Positions 11,859 to 21,115 of a stretch of DNA of 64,000 nt are shown here, piece after piece. A model generated the notes under the pieces. It searched no databases. It was not told the DNA's origin and saw only the letters and a program-made list of their open reading frames with translations. The DNA is from Polytrichum commune (taxonomy: Eukaryota > Streptophyta > Polytrichopsida > Polytrichales > Polytrichaceae): NCBI GenBank assembly GCA_950295325.1, contig OX485803.1:56247554-56311553 (forward strand). The letters are read 5' to 3'. Position 1 is the stretch's first letter. Each line of letters starts with the position of its first letter. The position numbers and the translations under genes are program-made.

Positions 11859-12285
11859 TACGGGGAGGTCACTCCATTGTCAAGTTGAACACCATGTGCG
11901 AACAAAGTTTTCTACCCCTATATTACATGCCATAGATCATCTTAAAATTTATGATAATTTTTCTACATACACATAACCATTGATAGTATCTTTTGAATAT
12001 TTTTTTTGAAATTTTCAGTCATCGTCCTTTTTTGTAGTAATTTTTTTCGTTCAATTTTGTGTCATTCTAGTTAGAAACGGTGTGTTTTATTTTAAAAAAA
12101 CACAAATCATCAAATTTAGTTACCATTTTTTTCTATGTAATAGGTATTGTGTATATCTACTCATAAAAAAAATTGATGAAAGTTTGAACCATGTTGGTGA
12201 TGCTTTATGTAAAAAGTAGGATTTTTTTAGATGTAAAGTGTTCACACGTGGTTGTTCAACTTTACAATGGAGTGACATCCCCGTG
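11859..12285. mobile_element. hAT-like MITE (copy 1)
   Basis: A 427-bp element flanked by an exact 8-bp target duplication TGTTGTCA (11851-11858 and 12286-12293). Termini read TACGGGGAGGTCACTCCATT and, inverted, CACGGGGATGTCACTCCATT. Removing it restores colinearity with the intact transposase gene. 8-bp duplications fit hAT elements. No coding capacity. Confidence 0.85.
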
Positions 12286-14342
12286 TGTTGTCATTTTTGA
12301 GTCCCTTGCTCACTCTGATGTACATCCCACTCAAAGGTTTTTGCTCCATAGGTGGCCACTCCGGAATATTATGCTTGAGGGAGTTAGCTTACTTGATCAT
12401 GAGTGATGCCATATGTAAATCCAAGAACAACTGCAAGCCAACATGCAGCTATGCAAAGGCCTACAAAAGTGTGATTCATTGGCATGTGTTCCTCGCACTA
12501 CAAATGAGTGTAAATATCAAATATTCCTCACAAAAGAGTCCACTAGAGAAGTGGTCACAAGGAATTGTTATACTCACCATTGTTGCCGGTTGTTTCCATG
12601 GGAGAAATGAAATCTATTCGGAAAGAAATGTGGCTTGGAGAATTTTGCTTTATATCTTCAAAAAAAACTTGATGTTCGCCAGGGGATATATGTGAAAAAG
12701 ATGGAATGCAAGGTGGTCACACTTGAAAGCATGGATGTATGTTGTATGGCATGGTACATCAAATGTATCTCTAAAGCAAATTCTTATAGACAAGCAACTT
12801 ATGTTGAAGAAAGTTGTCGGTCCCATAACCATGTGAAATTGTATTGGAAGAAACCTAGGAAAGCAACATGACAAGCAGTTGCTACTCTAGTGACCATCAT
12901 TATGCCTCTTGCCGACACAATGGTACACAAAACATGTACACTTCCAACCGGGGAGAAGGTTGTTAAAAAAGATTTTCCCACATGAATGAAATAGAAAGAC
13001 CTCTTGTTGGATGTAAATGCGGTTGGTAAACATGTTGGTTTGAGGCCTAGTTATTGTCCATATTGAGCACAATTAAAAAAAAAACTTTTGCTAAATTACA
13101 AAAAAAAACCGCAATAACAAGTTTGTTTGGTATTCCAAATATGAGATGTTGAAGTGCCTTCGGAACGCACATATGATTGGAAACGAGTCTTATGTTGCAC
13201 ATCAATTGAATTATTTCAAGCATGTGAACATGTAAGAGGCACATCATAACAATTATCACACAAATAGAAGTTATTCATCACTTGGCCATTAGAGGTCCTC
13301 ACAATCATCCATGATAAAATGGACCATGCCAAAACAACCTCACATGTTTTGCTCATCGAATCAAGGCTCTGGATAAATTCTTTAAGCGACCCGTTTTTAT
13401 TACATATACTATGATTCTCTTTAATGTCTCATAGCTAGTGAATATTTATTTTGTAGGGTTCTATAATTTTATTTATTTGCTATGATACTTAGGAGCATAG
13501 GCGTAATCGATTTGGATTCATTACTCAACAATCAATTATTAGGTTGTTCTTGTAGGGATGATTGCCCATGACCATGGTGATGTCAAGTTTTCCAGTATGC
13601 TCATGATTTGTATTTGAAAAATTCAAACCACACCATTGGATCATTTGCAAAGTTTTTGTGTGATCTAAAGAAATTGTTTGCGTACTCTTCAAAATTGTTA
13701 TTTGAGAATGTCAAATCGACACCTCTATATGAGGTTGTGTTGGATGGAAACGATGCATGCTTGGATTCATTGCCAAAACCCTCTAATGACCCTGTAATTG
13801 CAAAGAAGTTATCCACCACTATGCAGGTCCAAATGGACAATTGCGCTAGCAACAATAATAGCATATTTGTGTTTGCCTATTGATCTTTGATGGTTGTAGA
13901 CAGTATTTTCAAGGAGGTGTTTGTATCATTTCTTTTGGTGGGCCACATGGACAATGATATTGATGCATCTTTTGGGTGGTGGAGCATGAAGTTGCATGAA
14001 GAGAATTTCCCAACAATTCCACTCTTGATGAAGTCGTACATGGATTTTAACAACATCCCCATCATCCCACATATGATTAAGGAGGTGCTAAACTTCAAAG
14101 CATTTATGAAACTGTATCTTCATAGTGAAGCTCACCGTTTGATTGAACACACAAAGGCTCAATAATTTTGGTTTTACATTCGTGATGACGGTATTCCAAC
14201 CATGTAGTACAAGCTATTATGCACAACGCAAGATTGGAGCCCATTAGAGGGGTTGTTTGTTTAGCGTGTTGACGAGGAGGGTAAAACAATATTGCCAAAT
14301 GGGAAGCCCAAACCTTCCCAACCAATACCCATGAAGTATGTA

Positions 14343-14844
14343 CGGTAATCTCCCACTTAAATATGCACTTTGAACCGGAGCCGTTGGTGCCCACTTAGTT
14401 GGTAGGTGCATACTTTACTCATATTGCTTCTAGACCCTCTAATTCGATGAATCGCAACGGGAAACGGATAAACCTAAGGCTATCCACTTGACCAAAATCC
14501 AACCTATCGAGGCATTGGCTGAATTTGAAAGTGCTACCGATTTCAAATGCTTTGAAGCTCTACACAACATTATCCTCCACATCGACGACCAATTGCTTTG
14601 CTTCGATGTTCAAACGGAAGTTGGACAAATGTATGATGAATTGTGATGATCGTTTGAGACGTTTCAAATAAATGTCAACAAATTGACATTGAACGTCATG
14701 CGAAAAAATGCATGCATATGTAGCAAATGATTATGCATGACATGTTCAAACAATAAAGTATGAACCCTTATTTTTGTCAAAAAAATTGTGCACTTAACCG
14801 AGATGCGTACTTAAACGGGTGCATACTTAAGCGGGAGACTACTG
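14343..14844 (+). mobile_element. pogo/Tc1-mariner-like element, internally deleted
   Basis: Inverted termini CGGTAATCTCCCACTTAA and CAGTAGTCTCCCGCTTAA sit between TA dinucleotides (14341-14342, 14845-14846). Excising the element plus one TA makes the outer transposase colinear with the inner copy. A frame at about 14440-14649 encodes IQPIEALAEFE, ALHNIILHIDDQ and QMYDEL before TGA, which may be the C-terminal tail of the element's own transposase (Tigger/pogo tails have helical sequences of this kind; weak). Confidence 0.75.
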
Positions 14845-15036
14845 TAGAGGATATTATAGAGGGCATATCAAACTTCACACAATATTGGGATTGTCTACAT
14901 GTGGCGGATGTTGGTGGATCATATCCACGAATATGGAACTTGGATAGGCTATTGGACACGTGTTCGTTTAGCTTTGGCAAACCTCCTTATTTTGATAGCC
15001 TTCTTATTTTGAGGCATGGTTTCTGGCCACAAAGTC

Positions 15037-15040
15037 ATGT
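15037..15040. other. Left target-site duplication of the inner element (ATGT)
   Basis: ATGT directly precedes the left terminal repeat and is matched by ATGT at 41689-41692 after the right terminal repeat. Confidence 0.85.
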
Positions 15041-15068
15041 AACACTATATTCGTTAAATTGAGACTTT
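15041..15068 (+). repeat. Left terminal inverted repeat of the inner element
   Basis: 28 bp, starts AACACTATATTCG and ends GAGACTTT; exact inverse of 41661-41688. Confidence 0.9.
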
Positions 15069-15202
15069 TTGGGCATTTTGAGATAATCACATAAATAAGA
15101 ACAAGGATAAATGGAACACATATTGGAGAAAGTTGTAAGATGCGAACACTTTGAAGCGGGTGTTTAGAACAAGAACCCCATTAATAACTCATATTTGGGA
15201 TT

Positions 15203-15440
15203 GTTTAGGGTGGGCAATCCAAACCTTAGGCCAAGTTGAAGGGGAAATCTTAAAACATTTATATTATCGCACAAAAACTTGTATGAATATGGTTTAGGTA
15301 GCGCAATCCAAACCATAGATCATATTGAAGGGGAAATATGTGAACCAATATAATATAACATACAAAATATTCCAAACTCATATTTGTGCTGGTTTAGGTA
15401 GGGCAATCCAAACCTTAGACCATATTGAAGGGGAAATCAT
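15203..15440. repeat. Subterminal direct repeats of the inner element
   Basis: Three copies of about 45 bp at roughly 15203, 15291 and 15390, each with GGTTTAGG(T/G)(A/T/G)G(C/G)GCAATCCAAACC-like core followed by CATATTGAAGGGGAAAT. The cores have short inverted ends GGTTT/AAACC. Subterminal repeats near a TIR are often transposase-binding sites; here that is inference. A single related copy is present in the MITE at 63703-63960. Confidence 0.65.
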
Positions 15441-15578
15441 GTGACACTTATATTATTGCAAAAAAAACATACAAATTATGGCATGTAAAATGCATAGCAT
15501 GCTAACACCACACATCCATTGGATAGTGCGACCCAAAATGTTCTTGCCTATGGCTCACAACCCTACGCCTACTATGGC

Positions 15579-16399
15579 CTATCTAGCCTCAGAGATTACC
15601 TCTTTTTCTTTTGCTTCATTTTCTTTTGCTTTTTTTTCTTTTGCCTCTTTTTCTTTTGCCTCTTTTTCTTTTGCTGCGGCTTCTTTTGCTCGCATTGCTT
15701 CAACATTCCTGAAAATCTCCGCCCCGCGACTATAGCCATTCTTGGGGTGACCGCCATCAATAACACATTTTGGATTCCGTCGGCCGCCCGAATTATACGA
15801 CGAAGAATTCGAATACGATGAAGTGGACTGTCTTGCATTTCTGGTCATGGAGTAGAAACGCTCCAACTCGACGGAAGCACTAGCCCGCATAGGTCTACGG
15901 GTGGGAGCAACCTGCAACGCGTGAATGCAAGAACACACGTGTTAGTTTAGGGAGGAAGACCCAAACGTGTCACACGTTCATTTTTTAAGTGCCGGATGAT
16001 TGTAATGCGCGGTTAACCATGTTTTGGGGGGGGGGGGGGGTTCACCTTGTCACCGGGGGCGTTCCCGTCGGAGTCGGCGAGGAGGGGCAATGCGTCCCGC
16101 AAAGGAATAGGAAGGGTGCCACTCTTCGTAGGCCAAGCGTCCATCCGCAGCCGCCGTTGAGGTGTACTACTGCCGCTGGGCCGAGACGGGGACGTCCGGA
16201 CGCATTTGCGATTTATGCCCTTGAGCGGCGACGGGGACGGAGATGGCCGGAAGATTTGCTTGGGTGGGGGGCTATAGACGACGCCGGCGTCAATAGGCTC
16301 CTTGGAGTAGTCGATGGTGGACGCGGCATCGTAGACGGTCTCGTAGAAGAAGCTCCCCAAGTTTGATTCGCTGACGATGTCAATCGAGGGCTCCAAACG
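15579..16399 (-). CDS. Coiled-coil cargo protein of unknown function (two exons seen)
   Basis: Exon 16399-16046 is bounded by an acceptor after a long pyrimidine tract (CCCATCAG) and a donor AAG/GTGAAC. Exon 15911-15579 follows the acceptor GTTGCAG and keeps phase, giving about 228 residues. The first exon encodes LGSFFYETV, DYSKEPIDAGVVYSPPPKQIF and a Pro/Ser-rich stretch. The second contains SSSYNSGGRRNPKCV and AEIFRNVEAMRAKEAAAKEKE, then a Lys/Glu/Ala coiled coil to the stop. No initiator ATG was found in this exon, so the start lies upstream. A decayed copy with the same exon order exists in the outer element, which shows the gene is a stable part of this family. Function not recognised; a DNA- or protein-binding accessory role is only a guess. 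Confidence 0.55.
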
Positions 16400-16518
16400 C
16401 TGATGGGAAAATTAAAACAAACAAAACCCAAGGGGAGGGGGGCAGGGGGGGAGCATGAGAAAATCGATATACAATTGAGGCATACTATATCACACACAAT
16501 GGCACACCATGTAGTATC

Positions 16519-17331
16519 TCAAATGAGTTTATTATATTTCGCGTGAGCGTACAACTCTCTGTACATATAGTCCTTCGGATCCATGTATCTTTCGCCTATC
16601 GGATTACAACTAAGGAACCGGGGCACGGGTAGTCCGCTCCCCACGAGCGTTTGAATGTACTTAAGTAGGTCTAACAAAAAGCGGTCTCGGACCTTCTCGA
16701 CCGTCCACGTGGGGCAAACTATGAAGTTCGAGGTCGGGTTCAAAATGTTCTTGGAAGCGCTGTCGTCCACCATCAACGTGTTGTCACGGGTGGGGCGAAC
16801 GTCGTAGGGACAACCGACCATGGTCGGACGCTGATCCCATACGACTGGCTTCAAGACCTTAAGAAATTGGTTTACGGCGGGGTTGTTGGGCTTCTTCACA
16901 ACCCTGCCCTCGGGGGTGTACAATGTTTTACAAGAATCCTGTCCTAGGACCAAGCACGGGGGTTGGAGTCCCTTGAAGATGAACTCCACGACGGCCTGGG
17001 TGTTCTCGGACTTCATGGAGCTCCACACGATCACCCACCATTTGGATAGGGCGACCTGCAGGAAGCGCCGAAGCCACGGGCGGAGGTACACTAGCTTGCT
17101 TTTGATGTACGCGGGGGGACCATCGTAGTTCCCGTCCTCGGGCTTGCAGAAAGGCACCGTGGGGACCTTGGGACAGTGCACGCACTGGACGAGGACCCCG
17201 TTGAGGTCTAGCACCAGGAACCGTGTCTTGGGCGGCGGAGACGGGGAGGGCAAAATCGGGGGGACCACCGCGCTGTCCTCCACGCTCCTCGGGGAGGACC
17301 GGTGGGGAGCCACGACGCTATGCTCCGATCC
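16519..17331 (-). CDS. FCP1/NIF-like phosphatase domain exon (HAD superfamily)
   Basis: The exon starts after a strong acceptor (TTCTCTCGCTCGTCGCCGCAG region) and ends at TGA 16519; the frame has no ATG in it, so it is not an independent gene start. It encodes a HAD-type FCP1 homology domain: FLVLDLNGVLVQ (motif 1), WWVIVWSSM (motif 2), a PNNPAVNQFLKVLKPVVWDQR region, and LMVDDSASKNILNPTSNFI (motifs 3/4). FCP1-type enzymes dephosphorylate phosphoserine proteins such as the RNA polymerase II tail. The catalytic DxDx(T/V) motif reads DLNGV: the second Asp, the general acid/base, is Asn. Activity is therefore doubtful. Its phase matches the exon ending at 17795, so it may be the C-terminal domain of the ParB/methyltransferase-like protein. 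Confidence 0.75.
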   Translation of the reverse strand, partial: GSEHSVVAPHRSSPRSVEDSAVVPPILPSPSPPPKTRFLVLDLNGVLVQCVHCPKVPTVPFCKPEDGNYDGPPAYIKSKLVYLRPWLRRFLQVALSKWWVIVWSSMKSENTQAVVEFIFKGLQPPCLVLGQDSCKTLYTPEGRVVKKPNNPAVNQFLKVLKPVVWDQRPTMVGCPYDVRPTRDNTLMVDDSASKNILNPTSNFIVCPTWTVEKVRDRFLLDLLKYIQTLVGSGLPVPRFLSCNPIGERYMDPKDYMYRELYAHAKYNKLI

Positions 17332-17751
17332 CTGCGGCGACGAGCGAGAGAAGGCGGCGAGGACTATGTTATGCTATGTTTAATTCAAGCAGAACGGAAA
17401 TTTTGTGCAAACACAAGAAGAATTGGACCATTGGTGGCAACAAAAACATACAAGGGGAACAACATACATTGGGACACGGATGCTAACATATGGGCGCCAA
17501 AAATAATAATTTTATTGTTACAAATCTCTATGTACAATTTGAGGGGGGGGGGGGCGCGGTGAACGAGGGCATTCACACTATCCTAATTGTACATCTACAA
17601 AATTGGTTGCGCGCCGCCAAGGTTGAGCGTAGTCGAGTGAGGTGAGACGAAGGGGATCGCGGGGGGAGCACGTTGTTGGGTGCGTCGGGGGGGTGTAGTT
17701 CCTCATAGCTAGGGGGGACAAGACCACGCCAACAAGACAATGACCAAGGAG

Positions 17752-17773
17752 GTTTGGGTCGGTCGACCCAAAC
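17752..17773. repeat. 22-bp palindrome in a predicted intron
   Basis: Arms GTTTGGGTC and GACCCAAAC around GGTC. Lies within the predicted intron 17332-17794. Confidence 0.9.
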
Positions 17774-17794
17774 TGGGAGGGCTCAGTGTGTTAC

Positions 17795-19279
17795 CTCGCC
17801 CTGGTCATGTCTCGACGATGTGGATGCCTCCACCGTCCCCGGTGCCCCACCTCTCTCGCCACCGCCTTCTCCGCCTACGTCAGGGACCTTGTCCTGCAAA
17901 GGTTGAGCATCAGGCCCTTGTCCTAAACCAATCTCCGCATATGCATCATGCATGGGTTCATCGATTTGGTTAGGATTAGAGGTATCACCAGGCCCTTGGA
18001 GGCCTTCAACATCTAACATGGTTGTGTCTCTTTGAGACACAAGTTCGTCAAGGGAGGACTGAGCTGCTCCGGGGTTTGGGTCGGGCGACCCAAACTGTCC
18101 TGCATCGGGGGAGGCGCCTTGGGGCACTACAGTCGAGGGTGGGTTTGGGTCGGTCGACCCAAACATCCTGGGATCGTCCGGCTGGTGAGGGGGCGCCATC
18201 ACTATGGGGGGTCGTAGTGGTGGAGGGCCCAATGGGGAGGAGGCTCCAGATACGCGCCAGATGTTGGGATCGTCCACTTGTTGGACCGGCGCGTACGGAA
18301 CATGGGGCGGCCGCATCATGTGCTGGAAGCTGAATGACCCTTGCGACACTGGGTGCTGAGGGATGCTCTGCGCTGGGAAACCGGGGGGCAAGTGCGGAAA
18401 CGAGCTGGATGGAGCCACCACCAATCCTTGCGCCCACATCCCTTGTATGACTTGCGATATCAAGTCGGCGCTGGATGGAGGTTGGGCCATCGCCCTTAGT
18501 CTTTCTTGTTCCAAGAGGAGAGCCCTCAGCTCTGCGACCTCGTTCCGCACGGAGGGTTCTTCCGCGGCAGCCCTCTGCAGGCGGACGCGCTGCTCCTCGT
18601 CTCTACGCATCTTCTCGTTGGCTTCCTCCACAGTGAGGACTTCGGGTTTCACCCTAACCATGCCTGCGAACGCTGTCGGGGAGGGGGGATCCGATCTGAG
18701 CCGTTTGGCGAGCTCAATGTCGTCGTCGTCCTCGCTGCTAATGGCAATGGTCTCCTCCAATGCGTAATCGCCATAGAGCTTCTTTCCCTTTAACTTCCTC
18801 CTCTCCCGGAACGTGGCAGTCGCGTCCCTGGAGTACATGTCCCTCGCATCGTCCACCGTAAGGACGGGCATCATCTTACTCTGCGGGGTTGCCACACGCA
18901 TAGCCTTCTTCCTCTGAGGGGCTTCAGATTCTTGCGTGAATCCGGTTGCCCCTTCCTCCACATCCCCCTCCTTTTCCTCCTCTCCGTGTTCTTCTTCTTC
19001 CTCCTCCTCTTCCACCTCTCCACCTCCTGTACGGGACGGATTGCCCGGATGCAACCCGACTAGAGGTTCGGGTAATTGGGTTGTTGCCCTCATCGCAATT
19101 TCTTCCGGGTTGATCCGCCTCGCCCTATCAAGAGGGTTCTCACCCCCCTCAACAACCTCGTCCACGTAGCTTCCCGGGATCCAATCGAGGATATCCATCT
19201 TCTTTGCCAGCGATTTCTACGTCCTGTAAAATTGCAGATCGCTATCCTCTATGTACGAGTAGATGTTCAACCCCAACAT
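17795..19279 (-). CDS. Cargo gene exon 3: end of methyltransferase motif plus acidic/proline-rich tail
   Basis: The exon opens at acceptor TTGTGTAG (19280) with MLGLNIYSYIED, the residues that follow motif I in DNA methyltransferases. After 20 codons comes an in-frame TAG (19217-19219). The same frame then runs for a further 474 codons to a GAG/GTAACA donor at 17795. The tail has an acidic run (EEEEEEEEHGEEEKEG), a Lys-rich stretch, a short coiled-coil region (RVRLQRAAAEEP...ELRALLLEQERLRAM) and a Pro/Gln-rich disordered part. Two palindromes lie in frame here and encode FGSTDPN and FGSPDPN. If the TAG is a true stop, the first ATG for a separate tail protein is at 19198. The frame continuity suggests the TAG is a recent nonsense change. 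Confidence 0.5.
18074..18164. repeat. Two palindromes inside coding sequence
   Basis: 18074-18095 (centre GGGC) and 18143-18164 (centre GGTC). On the minus strand they encode FGSPDPN and FGSTDPN in frame within the disordered tail. Confidence 0.85.
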
Positions 19280-19347
19280 CTACACAATCCAAGTTATATA
19301 GAAATTAGAATTTGCAAGACAAAAAACAAGACCAAAAACAATATCTA

Positions 19348-19405
19348 GTTTGGGTCGACCGACCCAAACCAAGAGAGAGACTAGTTTGGGTCGACCGACC
19401 CAAAC
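19348..19405. repeat. Two palindromes in intron 19280-19433
   Basis: 19348-19369 and 19384-19405, both with centre GACC, 36 bp apart, inside a 154-bp intron bounded by GTAAGT and GTGTAG. Confidence 0.9.
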
Positions 19406-19433
19406 TGCGCAAGAGCTAAAGAATGTAACTTAC

Positions 19434-20765
19434 CATGGCAGCATAGAGGGGTTTCGAGCCCCCGAACACGTTGAAGATACAGTCCCCTCTCCTAGTCAGC
19501 GTCCTCAGCATCCACATGTAGAATTCCATCCGCAGCTCATCTACAGGATAGTTTGCGTATTTGGCCTCGTCGTATAGGCATTTGCTGGAACCTAACCCAT
19601 CTGGAACTTGGAAGAGCTTGTCCATCCGGGATATAGGGTGGTTCAGCACCTTCAACAACTCCGCTTTGTACACGAAGTACAAACACAGGACGTTGACGAC
19701 CTTGGTCTTCTTGTCCTTCAACGACGTGTAGGCCCCCTCCGCCGGTGCGGCGATGTAGTGAGACTTGGAGACTGCATACTCCGGCTGCAATTTTCGGACA
19801 AGGTCGTACACCTGCTCCGCCCTCCTATCCTCGACTATCCATAGCCAGACATCAACCTCCCTGAACTTAGGACTCGCATAATCGACGAACTTAGATAGGA
19901 AGGGGTCGTAAAACAGTGTGCTCATCGTACCCTCAAATGAGCTTCCAGGAATGTTCCTGAAATCTATCATTCCGAATGGGAAACGCCCCCCTGCTTTCGT
20001 CCTTATCGCCATTCTGGCGTCTTGACCTGGCCAGCCCTGAATTTTCAAAGGCTCGAAGGTGACAAGGTTGAAGTAAGCGTCCCCTTCAAACCGGACAATC
20101 TTCTTCTCCTTGATGAAGTTCGAGAACGCACGCGCTGTGTGATCCGGAAGCGCCCGGTTCTTCCCACCCTTCACCATCTTGGCCCGCAAGAAGTCATCCC
20201 CCGCTTCCCTTATTAGAGCCGCCATGGAGGCACTGGTGAACTTATATTCAGCTTTGAATGCTCTCCAGTTAGCCTCATGAACCTCGCCGTCCACGACAAT
20301 ATTCCTCTCCGGCACCAATTTATGCAGCTCCTGCACTATAGTTGTCTTCTTTTTCCTATTCTCAGTCCATTCCTTCATGGTGTAGCATGAAGGGACGAAG
20401 GATTTGGGCTTTAAGAAGACAATCTTCGGGTGCACCCAGCACCTTTTCGCCGTGGGCGTGAAATGCAGGATGTGCGCCACCGCCTTCTCCATCTCCGTCT
20501 CGGAAAGGCCTTGAAGAGTTCTAAAGAACTCTCTCACGAGAGGCTTCATTTGTTTGAAGCGCGTGGTTTGGTTGAAGAAAATTCCTGTGTCCGGGTCGAT
20601 GAGCTCACCCGTCTCATGCTTCTCAAATACACTCTTCCACTTCATCCAAACGGAGTCGGATGCTATTATTAAATAAATCTCCCCTCTAAGCTCGTTGTAT
20701 TTCTTCTGTTTGTGACTAGCATTATCAATGGAGGAGAATTTATTTATCATTTGGTATTTGAAGTC
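19434..20765 (-). CDS. Cargo gene exon 2: DNA methyltransferase-like domain
   Basis: 444 codons between acceptor CACATGCAG (20766) and donor ATG/GTAAGT (19433), both in phase 0 with neighbours. The C-terminal part reads YANYPVDELRMEFYMWMLRTLTRRGDCIFNVFGGSKPLYAAM and, across the intron, MLGLNIYSYIED. This matches motif I of beta-class N6/N4 DNA methyltransferases (DPFxGSGTTLxAA..LGR..IGIE), where the SAM-binding FxGxG motif lies after the catalytic DPPY. Here GSGT is replaced by GSKP. The expected DPPY position, before VDVWLWIVEDRRAEQVYDLVRKL, has no clear DPPY, so catalysis is doubtful. The N-terminal half (KWKSVFEKHETGE, WVHPKIVFLKPKSFVPSCY) is unrecognised. A DNA-binding or degenerate methylase role is plausible; a search against ParB-linked methylases would test it. 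Confidence 0.5.
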
Positions 20766-20854
20766 CTGCATGTGATCAAAACAATCATTTGAATGCATGT
20801 TAGATATGAACATGTGATTTCCAAAACATATCATGACCAATGTCTGCACCAAGA

Positions 20855-21106
20855 GTTTGGGTCGATCGACCCAAACTAAAAAAAACATGACTGCAACAAG
20901 AGTTTGGATCGATCGACCCAAACTAAAAAAACATGACTGCAACAAGAGTTTGGGTCGATCGACCCAAACTAAAAAAACATGACTACAACAAGACTTTGGG
21001 TCGAGCGACCCAAACTAAAAAACATGACTGCAACAAGACTTTGGGTCGAGCGACCCAAAGTACACAAATAAAGCTGCAAAAAGAGTTTGGGTCGATCGAC
21101 CCAAAC
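20855..21106. repeat. Array of six palindromes filling intron 20766-21115
   Basis: Starts at 20855, 20902, 20948, 20994, 21039 and 21085, spaced 45-47 bp. Centres are GATC (first three and last) and GAGC (fourth and fifth). Between them is A-rich spacer with ACATGACTGCAACAAGA. The intron is bounded by GAG/GTGAGT and ATGCAG. Confidence 0.95.
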
Positions 21107-21115
21107 AATACTCAC

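Larger units (their letters stand above)
11490..15040 (+). pseudogene. Outer DUF7869-like transposase, 5' part (decayed)
   Basis: Homologous along its length to the inner transposase (38068-41156). The 5' acceptor-like TTGTGTGTAG and ATGGAGGGA are at about 11520-11550. Recognisable pieces include HPTQRFLL, the WYIKCISKANSYRQATYVEE segment, NHTIGSFAKFLCDL, FVSFLLVGHMDNDIDASFGWW and IPLLMKSYMDF. Many stops break it, for example TGA after the FVFAY segment near 13881. A hAT-like MITE (11859-12285) and a pogo-like element (14343-14844) interrupt it. The gene continues at 41693 beyond the inner element. At the site where the inner copy is frameshifted, this copy keeps one continuous frame apart from a TGA. 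Confidence 0.8.

Noticed and set aside
20855-21106. Regularly spaced palindromic repeats resembling a CRISPR array
   Set aside because: Spacers are near-identical A-rich sequence, the host is a plant with introns, and no cas genes exist; it is an intronic tandem array.
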